A stretch of DNA of 64,000 bases from positions 11,222,001 to 11,286,000 of the forward strand of contig CM082593.2 of assembly GCA_040954595.2 (NCBI GenBank). Direction: 5' to 3'. The position numbers and the translations under genes were made by a program. The DNA is from Balanoglossus misakiensis. Its lineage: Eukaryota > Hemichordata. Below the pieces are notes generated by a model. The model worked only from the letters and a program-made list of their open reading frames with translations. It did not search any database and was not told where the DNA came from. The stretch's first letter is position 1; the number at the start of each line of letters is the position of its first letter. Below are positions 11,601 through 20,353 of the stretch, piece by piece.

Positions 11601-14071
11601 CTGTAAGAACAAAATTATGCACATCATTACAGGCATGGGTGCTAAAGCCAAAATAGCTTCCGTTTCTTGAATGTTTTTCATGATTTTCTTTTCAAACTTA
11701 GAATGGTCCATTTAAGTGAGCTATCTGGTGGGTATACACAGGCATATTATCAACTCCTGATTGTGACTGTACATATAAACATGAACAAGATATGTATACT
11801 AAACAGATATGGTGCCGCACACGTTTATTCAACTGCCCATTGTAAGAGAACACAACATTTGTGGTATGGGTATCCCCAGTAGTAGTGGAGAATATTAAGT
11901 ACTTTACTGATTAAAGGCCTTGCTCAACAGTTGGTCAAATCTTTTGTTTCCAATAAACAATTACGTGCAAACACAAATGCTTTCGAGTTTTAACTTCATT
12001 GTACTGCCCTGGGATCGAGGAAAGGGCCTATAAACATATGGTAATAGTATCAGCAATTGAGGCTTTAATACTTGGAAGCAAGATCATCTGTCGCACATAG
12101 GATGTGCTAGCCATATATGAGTAACGGCCACAAGAATAAACTGTACCAGTATGCTTCATACTGACCATAATCTTAGGAAAGTTGTCTCAGCTTGTTGGTT
12201 TCTGTTTAGATCAACTCCCCACCCCACCCCGATAAAAAAAACTTAGTTAGTGTGAATGTTATATATTATCTATAATCAGAAATGATATTTTATAGGAAAC
12301 TTACCCATTGTGTAGGTTTGTGTCACATTGGCAATGGCGACATAATCTGTAAATATAGGCTCCTGCCATACTCCTGTTGTCAAGCTATTAGGACTAATTA
12401 TACGGGTCGTATTGGGACAGTTAATGACTTCAGGAGCGTGTTTATCTGAAGAAAAAAAAATGAAAGAATAACAAATGTTTGTAAATTAAACAACTGGTCC
12501 ACACCCCCTATGCATACACTGGTACATTTAGGTAAATGCACTACTAGATGTTAATATCTGTCACATATTCATGAGAAATCCAGATATTGTTAAGTGCTTG
12601 TTTTCTGATACATGTGAATAGACTAGATCACTGTCAAGAAACACTACAAGATAGGACAGGAGTCATGAGATGGTATCCATAGGCATAATAACTGATATGA
12701 TCAATTACACTCATGATAAGCCTAGTTCTTGGAACAGCAGAAACTGATGATGATGATGGTGATGATGATGACGATGATGATGATGATGGTGGTGGTGGTG
12801 GTGGTGATGATGATTATGATGATGATGATGGTGATGGTGGTTGTGAATAGTATCATTACATTCAGTGTTAAATACATGTACGGTAGAAACAAAAAGAGTG
12901 AGCGATACAGGCATGGGCAGATGATGATTCCCTATACTTCCTAAAGTAGGGAGATTGCAGGCTGTGTGATTGGAGTACAACACACAGCAGCTAGGGGCTG
13001 GTGAATGTACACAGGAAAAACTACTCAAAAGTTCACACAGTTTTCCCTGGACAGACACAACATTACAAGGAGAGCTGTGTTAAAGTAAGGATTTAGGATT
13101 AATCAACTCTGTGAATATGACCCAATTTCTCCTCGTCAGATTATGCATAAAATTGTTTGATAGTAATGAATAAGGCTATTTACCAACAGGTGTGCATGGT
13201 GAACCAGAGTAACCAATTGGGCACCTGGTACTTCCACAAGCTGATGGCTGGATTTTGACCACACTACCCAATAACTCTTGATCCATTTCAACCCACATGA
13301 CATGATTGCCAAGTGGACTTTGTGAACAGTTCAAAGCCAGACTCTGGATTTCAACAGGAGTCAATACATAATCGTATACATTCATCTGTGTAACATCACC
13401 ATGGAAGCTAAAATAGTTGTCAAGGAGTCCATTTTCGTCATAGCTTTGACCAAGAATTACCATACAGCTGTTGAAAAACAAGAGAATAATGAATTCATTA
13501 AAAGTGCTGGTAAGAAGTTGTCAAAAATAAACTGTGAAAATCAGTATCGTTCCGCATAAGTTTGAATTTGAAAGTGCCACGAAGATAGCTTTGCTGATGT
13601 CCATAGTTTGCTCCCTTGATTTTTTTGGCCAGTTTTGTTGTAAGTCGCAACATGTTATGATGATATTGTATTGTCATGTAGGAGTAAGACAAGCTACCTA
13701 GCAGATAAGTTATAAACAAGATAACTGCTTCACAAATAAATGGTTCACTTCTCTTGAGGCTTGGGAAAACTTGACAGTATAGGAAAATATAGAATTTTAA
13801 CATGTGATGATGACAATTTTCTATGGCTTTGTAGGAGTTAAAAATGTTCGGAGTTCCACTAGCAACTTACTTTTCTGAGTCATCGATACCTGTCCAGGAT
13901 GGAAGGGGTGATGTTACTGCAACACCATTCAAGTAAACTGCCACAATGCCTTCTTCAATTACCATGACAACATTATGCCACGAGTTGTCATCTACTGATA
14001 CGGTTACACCATTTGTACTGACAGATAGACTTCTGTCCAGGACAAGAAGGGTACTATCAACTTGGGTTAAG
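4963..14071 (-). CDS. type I membrane protein: pentraxin-HYR-sushi-GCC2/GCC3-EGF-TM, 5' incomplete
   Basis: This is a multi-exon host gene on the minus strand, with exons I place by consensus splice sites at 14071-13871, 13467-13184, 12445-12305, 11600-11505, 10488-10305, 9901-9649, 9080-8932, 8337-8176, 7930-7769, 7524-7357, 7219-7058, 6488-6366, 6072-5944, 5676-5580 and 5227-4963. The predicted chain runs pentraxin/LamG, HYR, sushi (CCP), a linker with a dibasic RRKR site, four GCC2/GCC3 cysteine modules, two EGF modules, one transmembrane helix and a cytoplasmic tail. These domains are those of SVEP1-like adhesion proteins, but a membrane anchor and tail are not what I expect of secreted SVEP1. 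No start codon or signal peptide was found. Upstream exons must lie beyond the 14.3-16.6 kb repeat block or outside the window. Function is inferred as cell-surface adhesion or recognition. An exact orthologue is not claimed. Confidence 0.85.
5944..6488 (-). CDS. two EGF modules (first with calcium-type C-terminal pattern)
   Basis: Exon 6488-6366 encodes an EGF module with CHPNATCRNLVPGYECTCK then GFTGDG, the pattern of nonhaem/cb-EGF repeats. Exon 6072-5944 encodes a second EGF with CEGFCSNNAVC and CECTDEYQGETC. Each is a single exon bounded by consensus splice sites. They sit between the GCC2/GCC3 array and the membrane span and probably form a stalk. A MITE copy interrupts the intervening intron near 6160-6295. 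Confidence 0.85.
6155..6300. repeat. MITE copy (half), family A
   Basis: The segment shares the blocks gattcactatatatccacatg, aacataattaatgg and aaaaagggcagc with copies near 8440-8605, 38370-38675 and 42190-42375. Only one half of the palindrome is present. It lies in an intron of the membrane-protein gene. Confidence 0.6.
7058..8337 (-). CDS. four GCC2/GCC3 (ephrin-receptor-like) cysteine modules
   Basis: Four consecutive exons of about 160 bp each (8337-8176, 7930-7769, 7524-7357, 7219-7058) encode one GCC2/GCC3 module apiece. Examples are CHPCAIGYYQPLEGQTAC, CQSCPIGFWQSEEGKFVC, CESCPMGTYRSNAELQPSC and CQPCPTGYTTGREGALYET. The signature C-x-x-C-x-x-G-[YFT]-[YWT] is present in each. The one-exon-per-module layout suggests expansion by exon duplication. 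These modules occur in ephrin receptors, SCUBE and SVEP1 and act as extracellular structural units. Confidence 0.85.
8440..8605. repeat. MITE copy (half), family A
   Basis: This is a second partial copy of the family described at 6155-6300, in the same orientation, starting with ttttggctagtttttcactc and ending with aaaaagggcagcgagaaag. It lies in the intron upstream of the first GCC2/GCC3 exon. The short open frame across it is not a gene. Confidence 0.6.
8932..9901 (-). CDS. linker domain exons with furin-like RRKR site
   Basis: Exon 9901-9649 encodes a segment with paired cysteines (VNCGVSYN, FGICGGECNFDD, LEITCG) followed by ASNRRKRQADTQ, a basic R-x-K-R type site that could be cut by a furin-like protease. 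Exon 9080-8932 continues with a beta-rich stretch (VVVIEDAVKNGPFDTAEYSV) and ends in the first cysteine of the GCC2/GCC3 array. I do not recognise the domain with certainty. A SEA-like or GCC2-associated N-terminal cap is possible. Processing at RRKR is inference. Confidence 0.6.
9155..9362. repeat. MITE family B copy
   Basis: Starts with gtactgtaaactgaattg and ends with acgttttgcagtat; the ends are degenerate inverted repeats of ACTGTAAAAC. The interior contains ttttcgcgatatt and ctcgcgaaaataac, the Cpg-bearing blocks typical of this MITE. A second copy lies at 11217-11411. It is intronic. Confidence 0.5.
10305..10488 (-). CDS. sushi/CCP domain exon
   Basis: The exon encodes KGISICNEFESGVFCQVDC, then LPGYKF, and ends with FTFPGCS before the donor GTGAGA. 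The spacing of cysteines and the G-Y-x-F block are those of a complement control protein (sushi) module. The acceptor is less certain than the others: the frame also reads DCEK just upstream of the AG at about 10489, so the true 5' end could be a few codons earlier. It follows the HYR domain, as in SVEP1-type proteins. Confidence 0.75.
10560..10780 (-). repeat. tRNA-like SINE fragment with adjacent 50-bp direct repeat
   Basis: The block atcatccaacaggcaaatac is present twice in tandem (about 10568 and 10613). Read on the minus strand, about 10700-10625 contains a B-box-like gtgggttcgttacct preceded by ccctagtggctagggttg, the arrangement of a tRNA-derived SINE head. No full cloverleaf is claimed. 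Confidence 0.45.
11217..11411. repeat. MITE family B copy with TIRs
   Basis: Terminal inverted repeats are tactgtaaaac at the left and gttttacagta at the right, about 190 bp apart, with no coding capacity. The ends would allow a TA target duplication as in Tc1/mariner-type MITEs, but this cannot be proven from one copy. It lies in the HYR-sushi intron. Confidence 0.6.
11505..12445 (-). CDS. HYR (hyalin repeat) domain split over two exons
   Basis: Exon 12445-12305 begins with DKHAPEVINCPNTTRI, the usual start of a HYR domain (P-x-[IV]-x-x-C-P). Exon 11600-11505 supplies the end, WGTYQISYVASDTAGNNAQC, matching the HYR closing pattern (G-x-Y-x-[IV]-x-Y-x-A-x-D-x-x-G-N-x-A-x-C). A HYR domain is an immunoglobulin-like adhesion fold usually found beside sushi domains, which is the order seen here. 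The intron between them (11601-12304) holds unremarkable AT-rich sequence. Confidence 0.85.
12743..12842. repeat. (GAT/GGT)n microsatellite
   Basis: An imperfect gatgatgat / ggtggtggt tract of about 100 bp lies in the intron before the pentraxin exon. It produces artificial poly-Met/Val and poly-His open frames on the two strands. Confidence 0.9.
13184..14071 (-). CDS. pentraxin/LamG domain exons
   Basis: Two exons (14071-13871 and 13467-13184) encode a concanavalin-like sandwich fold. The first contains DNSWHNVVMVIEEGIVAVYLNG, the central LamG/pentraxin strand pattern. The second contains FHGDVTQMNVYDYVLTPVEI followed by a C, the classic pentraxin end signature (G-x-[LIV] ... W/Y-D ... L-x-x-x-E-I). 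It ends with a short cysteine-bearing piece CPIGYSGSPC that looks like the tail of an EGF-like loop. Donor and acceptor sites are GTAAGT/CAG and GTAAAT/CAG. Further N-terminal LamG strands should lie on an exon upstream of 14071. Confidence 0.8.
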
Positions 14072-14308
14072 CTGCCAAGAAATTCAAAACAGAGATTAGA
14101 CATAAATCGGTGCATCAGCTGGTACTTTTGGGAAATTATCACACTTTTTTCAAACTGCACCACCTTTAGCCCATACAGAAGTATGCACTGAACTATGTAC
14201 AAGTATTATGAACCCTAAGTATGAGTGCATATGCAAGTTTAAACCAGACAAATAATAAATCTTCGCCGCAAAGGAATATGGTCGCCACCGTGAGAAAATG
14301 CAAAATAC

Positions 14309-15521
14309 AATTAAAGTTGCAAGCAGCGTTGGCGGGGCACAAGCGGTTCCCATGGTAACAAGCAAATGCCAAGGCTGTATCTGCTGTGGATACCAAGATA
14401 TTGGAAAGTAGGTCAAAGGTCACCTGAGGTCACCCCAAATTTGGGCAAAAAAATCGGACCCCATACTAGTCTAGGTCCAACAAAAACCAAACACCTAGCT
14501 CTATTGGTTCGCCTAGAATTAGGTATGCGCATAATTAATGAGGTATTGTGTAAGACTCCATATCTGCTCCATCGGCCCTCCAAAAGCCAGGACTCTAACT
14601 GCTGTGGATGCTGAGATATGGGAAATTAGATCAAAGGTCATCCAAGGTCACCCAAAATTTGGGCATAAAATTTTGACCCCAGAGTGGGCCATGTCCAACT
14701 AAAACCAGACCTCTAGCCCTATTGGTTAGCCTGGAATTAGATATGCAGAAAAATGATGTTTCAGAAATAGGTCAAGGGTCATTGCCAAAATTACCAAAAT
14801 AGTTGTGTCATGTCCTGGCAGCATTGGTACCCATGTCCACAAAATTCATGACTGTGGTGCTTTTACAAGAGGAGGTATGGGGATATGCATATATAATTAG
14901 TTGTTTTAAAACTGGGTCAAAGGTCATGTCAAAATTGCCCCGAAAAATTGTAACAACTTCCGGTCATATGATGACTCATATCCAAAAAAAGAATTTACGT
15001 GCTGTCAACATTTTGGCTACAAAACAGAATTTTCATTTTTCAATGGTTTTCCGAAAATCCAACATGGCCGCCATAATGATCGACCAATCACAGTGCGCTT
15101 CGCAAACTTGATAAACATAGGTTAGGTGACCACATACCCCGAATCCTGTGACTCGGCAATCGCTGGTTCTGGAGAAGAAGATTTTTAAAGTTTTAAGTAG
15201 TTTTACAGAAAATCAATTGTAGCAAAAATCTTTATGTGTGACGTCATGATTTCAATGGGGTAAAATGATGGACAGAAGGTAGGCTACCTGTACACCAAAT
15301 TTGAACTCGATCGGCCCAGTAGTTTTTGAGAAGGACTCGTTTAACGATTGTCAGGAAATGCAATATGGCCGCCAGGTCACGTGACTAATTAAATATTCAC
15401 GAGCCACTGCACGTCTACTCATTGGCCCCTATCACCCTACCAAGTTTCAGCCCCCAAGGTGCAGCGGTTTTCCAGATCTACCTGGCCGAATTTCTCGGAA
15501 GAAGAAGAAGAAGAAGAAGAA
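14309..15521 (+). repeat. DR1-bearing interspersed repeat, copy 1
   Basis: Begins with aattaaagttgcaagcagcg and ends in a (gaagaa)n tail near 15500-15521. Internally it is made of diverged submotifs containing ccatgtccaac, ctctagccctattgg, ataattaatgagg and aggtcaaaggtcacc. A perfect DR1 (AGGTCAAAGGTCA) is at 14410-14422. The distal part contains ccaatatggccgcc (YY1-like) and gaccaatcac (CCAAT box). No coding frame. The same structure recurs at 15522, about 31930 and 33990. The family is not one I can name. Confidence 0.7.
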
Positions 15522-16650
15522 TTAAAGCTGCAAGCAGCATTGTCGGGCCCAAGCGCTGATCCGGAATTATATATGCACAGTATGAATGAGTAGAAACAGA
15601 ATGCTCTAGCTGGTGTTTTATCTCATGACATTACAAGGACGAATGTATTTTTGCTGCTGAAATAGAGTAAAATAGGTCACCTGATGTCACCCAAATTTCG
15701 GGAAATTTCTTTTTACCCATACTGGTCCATGTCCAACAACAACCAAAACTCTAGCTCTATTTGTTCGCCTGTAATTAGGTATGTGCATATTTAATGAGGT
15801 CAGCAGGTGTCACAGGTGACCCAAAAATTTGGCTTTACATTCTGGTCCCATCCTGGCCAATGCCAAGGCTGTATGTGCTCCGGATGCCGAGATCTCTGAA
15901 AGTAGGTCAAAAGTCACCCGAGGTCACACAACATTTGGGCAAATTCTTTTGCCCATACTGGTCCATGTCCAACAAAAACCAAACCTCTAGGTCTATTGGT
16001 TCGCCTGTAATTTGTATGCACATAATTAATGATGTCAGCAGAGGTCAAAGGGGTCATGAAACGTAACAAAATATTATGATTACACACTAATCCACATGCA
16101 TCAAAAACCAAACGTCTAGCCCTATAGGTTAGCCTGGAAATAGATATGCAGAAATAATAATGTGTGAAAAGTAGGTCAAAGGTCATGTGAAAAATCACCA
16201 AAAATTTGTAACATATTTTAGTCATATGACGATTAATATCCATAAAAGAATTTGCATGCTATCAATTTTTAGACTAGAAAAAGGAATTTCAATTTTTCAC
16301 TGCTTTTTACAAAATCCAATATGGCCGCCATATTTCTCGACCAATCACAATGCTCTTCGCAAACTTGATAGAAATCAGTGTAGTGACCATACTCCCCGAA
16401 TCTTGCGAATCAGTTATCACCAGTTCTGGAGAAGATTGTTGGAGTTTTACTATGGTTTTTCGAAAATCCAATATGGCTGCCATAATCTTCGACCAATCAC
16501 AATGTTCTTGGCAAACTTGGAAAAAATTGTGGCAAAAAAACTGGAACTTTGACAGCATAATGTCCAATTGCAAAAATGATGAGCAGAAGGTAGACTACCT
16601 GCACGCCAAATTTGAAGTCAATCTGACTTCAAATTTTGCGTGCAGGTAGT
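15522..16650 (+). repeat. DR1-bearing interspersed repeat, copy 2 (3' truncated by a snap-back)
   Basis: Restarts with attaaagctgcaagcagc and the hallmark gggcccaagcgctgat, directly after the GAA tail of copy 1. It carries a perfect DR1 at 16173-16185 and several YY1-like ccaatatggc blocks. It ends abnormally: near 16600-16650 the sequence folds into a palindrome (ctacctgcacgccaaatttg against its reverse complement) where other copies continue with cttgtagtttctgag. Confidence 0.7.
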
Positions 16651-18181
16651 TGAGGGCGAAATACAAAGTTAGAATGGACACAATATGTGATTGGTTAATT
16701 AGTCACTAGTGATGTGTGGATTGGTTGTAAATAGTTGAACATTTTCATCTGAATCAGTGAAAGTTTTGACAGAGGTATTTGTTTGGCTATAAACATATCT
16801 TTAATTAAGTGAACAGATCTGTTATTACATTCGTTAACTGTGAAGAGGATGTAGTATAGATATGCCAATATATTGAGCTGTATAAACGGAGTGTTAACCC
16901 AACACGTCTATGGGGTATGAATCTGAAAGCAACTTCATCCTACGCACTTGAATCCGAAAACGAATCTGACTCCAGCAGAGGCGTTGACCTGAATCCGGTG
17001 AGTAACACGTTCATACAATTACATGCAGTTTTTAAATGTGGTACGAATGAGAGAATCGGTGGTTTGAACGTATAATACTTGGTGATGTTGGTTATGAAGT
17101 TGTTGTTTAACCAATGGTAGTGTGATTTTGTTTGTTTGTGAGACGATGGCAGTTTTGTAAGATGTTTTGTATTTTCGTCTCGAGCGAATTCCAATATGGC
17201 GGCTATCGTAACGTGTCGAGATTGCTTACTGTATGTAAAGAATCCATGGTACCGTAAGCATGCATGTTTTGGCAAATGTTATATATATGTTGAGATGGTG
17301 GAGTTTGCTGGATTAAACAGAACAATTAGAGGCTGGGTAAATCAGAGTTTCTAGTGCGTTCCATTCAAGTTGAAATTACGAGATAAGCTTCTTTTTGCAG
17401 TCAATGTACAAATGATTATGTAGACTGGAAAGGGTTTAGGCAAGCGAATCTCGTGACCGGAAGTGTTGAATTCGGGCGATCGGTGTGTCATGCGTATGTT
17501 ACGTACAAGCGTTGGTGAAGTATTATTTCTGTGATGTGTATTTGTAAAGAAAAATAAACTGTGTGGTATTTATGGATTGGCTTTTCCAAATACGTAAATA
17601 CTGCATTTATTTCTGTGAATATTGTATGTTTATGTGATCAAAAGCCCAGGGGTTATCATTGTTGTTTTTATCAGTTAATTCGATTTGTTTTTGATAATTG
17701 ACAGGAATTTTGCTTCAAATATTGAACGATCTGTGTGAGTACAAAACAGAAACATTGCTGGATTATTTGTCGTTTTAGTTGTTTGTAAAAATGTGGGGAC
17801 AAGCGGAGAATTGGCCAAATATTTTTGTGACCACTGTCTTTAGTGTGTATGCTTTCTGGTGACGACAGTTGTGCCAAAACATAGACAGTGAAATCTGGCA
17901 GGAGCATGAAAAGAACAGTTGACTTGTTAACATATTTTGATGCCATGAAACTATGTTGTGGGCAAGACAATTTATGTTATCAATCTGTGGTAACCTGTAT
18001 GTGCCATTTGTATGGAAACTGTGATCAAGATATGAATTTCTGAATATCACAAGCTTGGCAGTGAATTCATTGTTAATTGTTATCCTGTTTGTAGGCAATT
18101 GTATATTTTCATGTATTAGTTTAAATATAAATGTATTGGTAATTAGTTAATTAAACAGTTTTTTTTTAATTTTCTTGACAG

Positions 18182-18207
18182 ATTTTGGCTACCAAAGAGT
18201 TTGCAAG
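18182..18207 (+). other. 26-nt leader micro-exon of the Helentron
   Basis: Between acceptor tttcttgacag and donor gtgagtgttgg lies ATTTTGGCTACCAAAGAG plus TTTGCAAG. The same acceptor, exon body and donor are kept in the second copy at 55663-55687 although the surrounding introns have diverged. That pattern supports a real micro-exon, probably non-coding leader. Splicing has not been seen directly. Confidence 0.5.
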
Positions 18208-18715
18208 GTGAGTGTTGGTGCACAACAGTGCATAGTATCATAGATTAACACACTCAGGTGTACATTGTGTCAAATGTGAATTAGCCTTTTAAATTATTTG
18301 TGGAGGAATTGCTTAGTTCTACTATCAGTCACACTGTGGTTAAATATCAGATAGGATGATTGGCCACTGCCATGCACCGGCTGTTAATATATAAAAGCAC
18401 TAGCCCATTTCTTTGAATTTGTTATTCAGGGGTGACGGAAGAAAAACATATTGTAATAGTTCATAGAAATGGTGTTTATTGAATACATCAGAAAGGAAGG
18501 GACTTGTATGTGCAGAACAATCATTGTGCTATGTGGTGTTACATGTAAGACCATTGGATAGTGCCATTTCTTACAACAGTGGCTTCAATAAAACATTGGT
18601 ATGATGTATGTTTCTTGATATACCTGCCTTGTTATTGAACTTGTATATTAAATTGCTAAGTGTAAATCAGGTCTAAAACAATCGTTTGTGATTTGTGTGA
18701 GTACATAATGAAAAT

Positions 18716-19540
18716 GCCAGGATGTAAGGTCATACAGGGGTCAAGATTCAAGCCGTATCAGGTTCTTCAGGAGGGAAATGCGGTGTCAGTGAATACTGTG
18801 TGTGTATTTGTCCGAAATTGGAAATTGTTTTGTGAGGAAATTTCATTCAGATTTGTCTGAATACATTGCAACGTAATTGGGAAAATGTCGGGTCATACAG
18901 GGTCAGGTCTGAAGCCTTATTTGGTTGTACACAGTGGATGTTGGGGTGTGCATGTATTTGTGTATGTCTGTGCAAATTCATACATGTATGCCTATCATTG
19001 TACTTGGACTTGATGTTGCTTACTGGTGGAAATTGTTTTGTAAGGAAATTCCATTCACATTTGTCTCAGTACAATGCAATGTAAATGACAAAATGTCGGG
19101 TCATAAAAGGTCAGGTCTGAAGCCCTATTTAGTTGTACACAGTGGATGTTGGGGTGTGCATGTATTTGTGTATGTCTGTGCAAATTCATACATGTATGCC
19201 TATCATTGTACTTGGACTTGATGTTGCTAACTGGTGGAAATTGTTTTGTAAGGAAATTCCATTCACATTTGTCTCAGTACATTGCAACGTAAATGATAAA
19301 ATGTCGGGTCATACAGGGTCAGGTCTGAAGTCTTATTTGGTTGTACACAGTGGATGTTGGGGTGTGCATGTATTTGTGTATGTCTGTGCAAATTCATACA
19401 TGTATGCCTATCATTGTACTTGGACTTGATGTTGCTAACTGGTGGAAATTGTTATGTAAGGAAATTTCTTTCACATTTGGCTGAGTACATTGTAATGGGA
19501 ATGCCAGAATGTTAGGTCAAACAGGGGTGAGGATTGAAGC
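18716..19540 (+). repeat. 208-bp tandem repeat in the Helentron leader intron
   Basis: The block aatgtcgggtcatacaggg recurs at 18885, 19093 and 19301, an exact 208-bp period. A shorter diverged unit precedes it from about 18716 and a partial unit follows to about 19540. Each unit contains gttgtacacagtggatgttg and ggtggaaattgtt. The near-identical open frames in units 1-3 are a by-product of the repeat. Confidence 0.85.
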
Positions 19541-20353
19541 CTAAGGGTGACCTGTTTTATTATTTGTTTCTCAACTCCAGAGGAAGGCAGGGCGGGCGAG
19601 CGACATGAAAAAGTACCTTAAGAATTTTTTTGTTTCAAGTGAATGTTTTAACCATTCAGTTTCTACAAGTTTTGAGTACATTTGTTTCAGTTCTATGTTC
19701 TTGCTTTTCAGTTATTGTAATTTCTTACCTTTCAGTCCAGTGTTATGTGCTCTCTATCGTTTCAGTCACAATAATTAATAGTCCTCCACTTTAGTGCTCT
19801 GTTCTTTCATTCTCCACAATTTCTTTGATTTCCTCCGGCCTCGATGGCTTAAGCCATTAATGACAGATGCTGGTGCGACACGACTGCCATGATGAATGTG
19901 TTGTCTTTGCAGACTGATCTGCAAAGTCTCACAGTTTGTCGTTGGGGGCGCTGTTGCTAGGATGATTGCCTCAGACACAGAATCGGCGCAAATAAAAAAC
20001 GTTTTTTGTTTTATGTTCATGTCAGAGCTGAAATTTACAGTTAGTCGGGAGATGAGGAACACAAAAAATAACAATGTTGCCGTAATCATGTTTTCGAGCA
20101 GAAATAAGTGTGTCTGTGTGTATGCGTCTGTGTTTATACAGGCATGCGGATATATGTGCATTTTTTGAGTTCGCTGTTGTATTCCTACTTTGTATAGAGT
20201 TTGTTTCTATAAATCACTTCTGTCTGTAAAGTTTCCACAACTATTTACTGACTATAATCACTAGTGATGTGATTTGATGAGAAGGTTATCTGAAGTCTGG
20301 TGGTGAAAGGATAGTAATAAACCTAACTAGACAGTATATTTGCTTTCTTCCAG

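Larger units (their letters stand above)
16651..20353 (+). mobile_element. Helentron 5' region: leader exons, introns and tandem repeats
   Basis: This is the region upstream of the Helentron coding frame. Homology to a second Helentron copy (40674-40990 joined to 54729-about 56140) begins near 16951 (atccgaaaacgaatc) and runs to about 18640, which marks it as element DNA. A donor site gaatccg|gtgagt lies at 16998. A micro-exon lies at 18182-18207. The acceptor ttgctttcttccag sits directly before the ATG at 20354. I infer a spliced 5' leader. The 5' terminus of the element was not located and may lie between 16651 and 16951. Confidence 0.6.

Noticed and set aside
12711-13058. Poly-His and poly-Met/Val open frames
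   Set aside because: They come from a GAT/GGT trinucleotide repeat in an intron.
18866-19429. Near-identical Cys-rich open frames of about 98 codons
   Set aside because: They are the same 208-bp intronic tandem repeat read three times, with no start context or conservation beyond the repeat.
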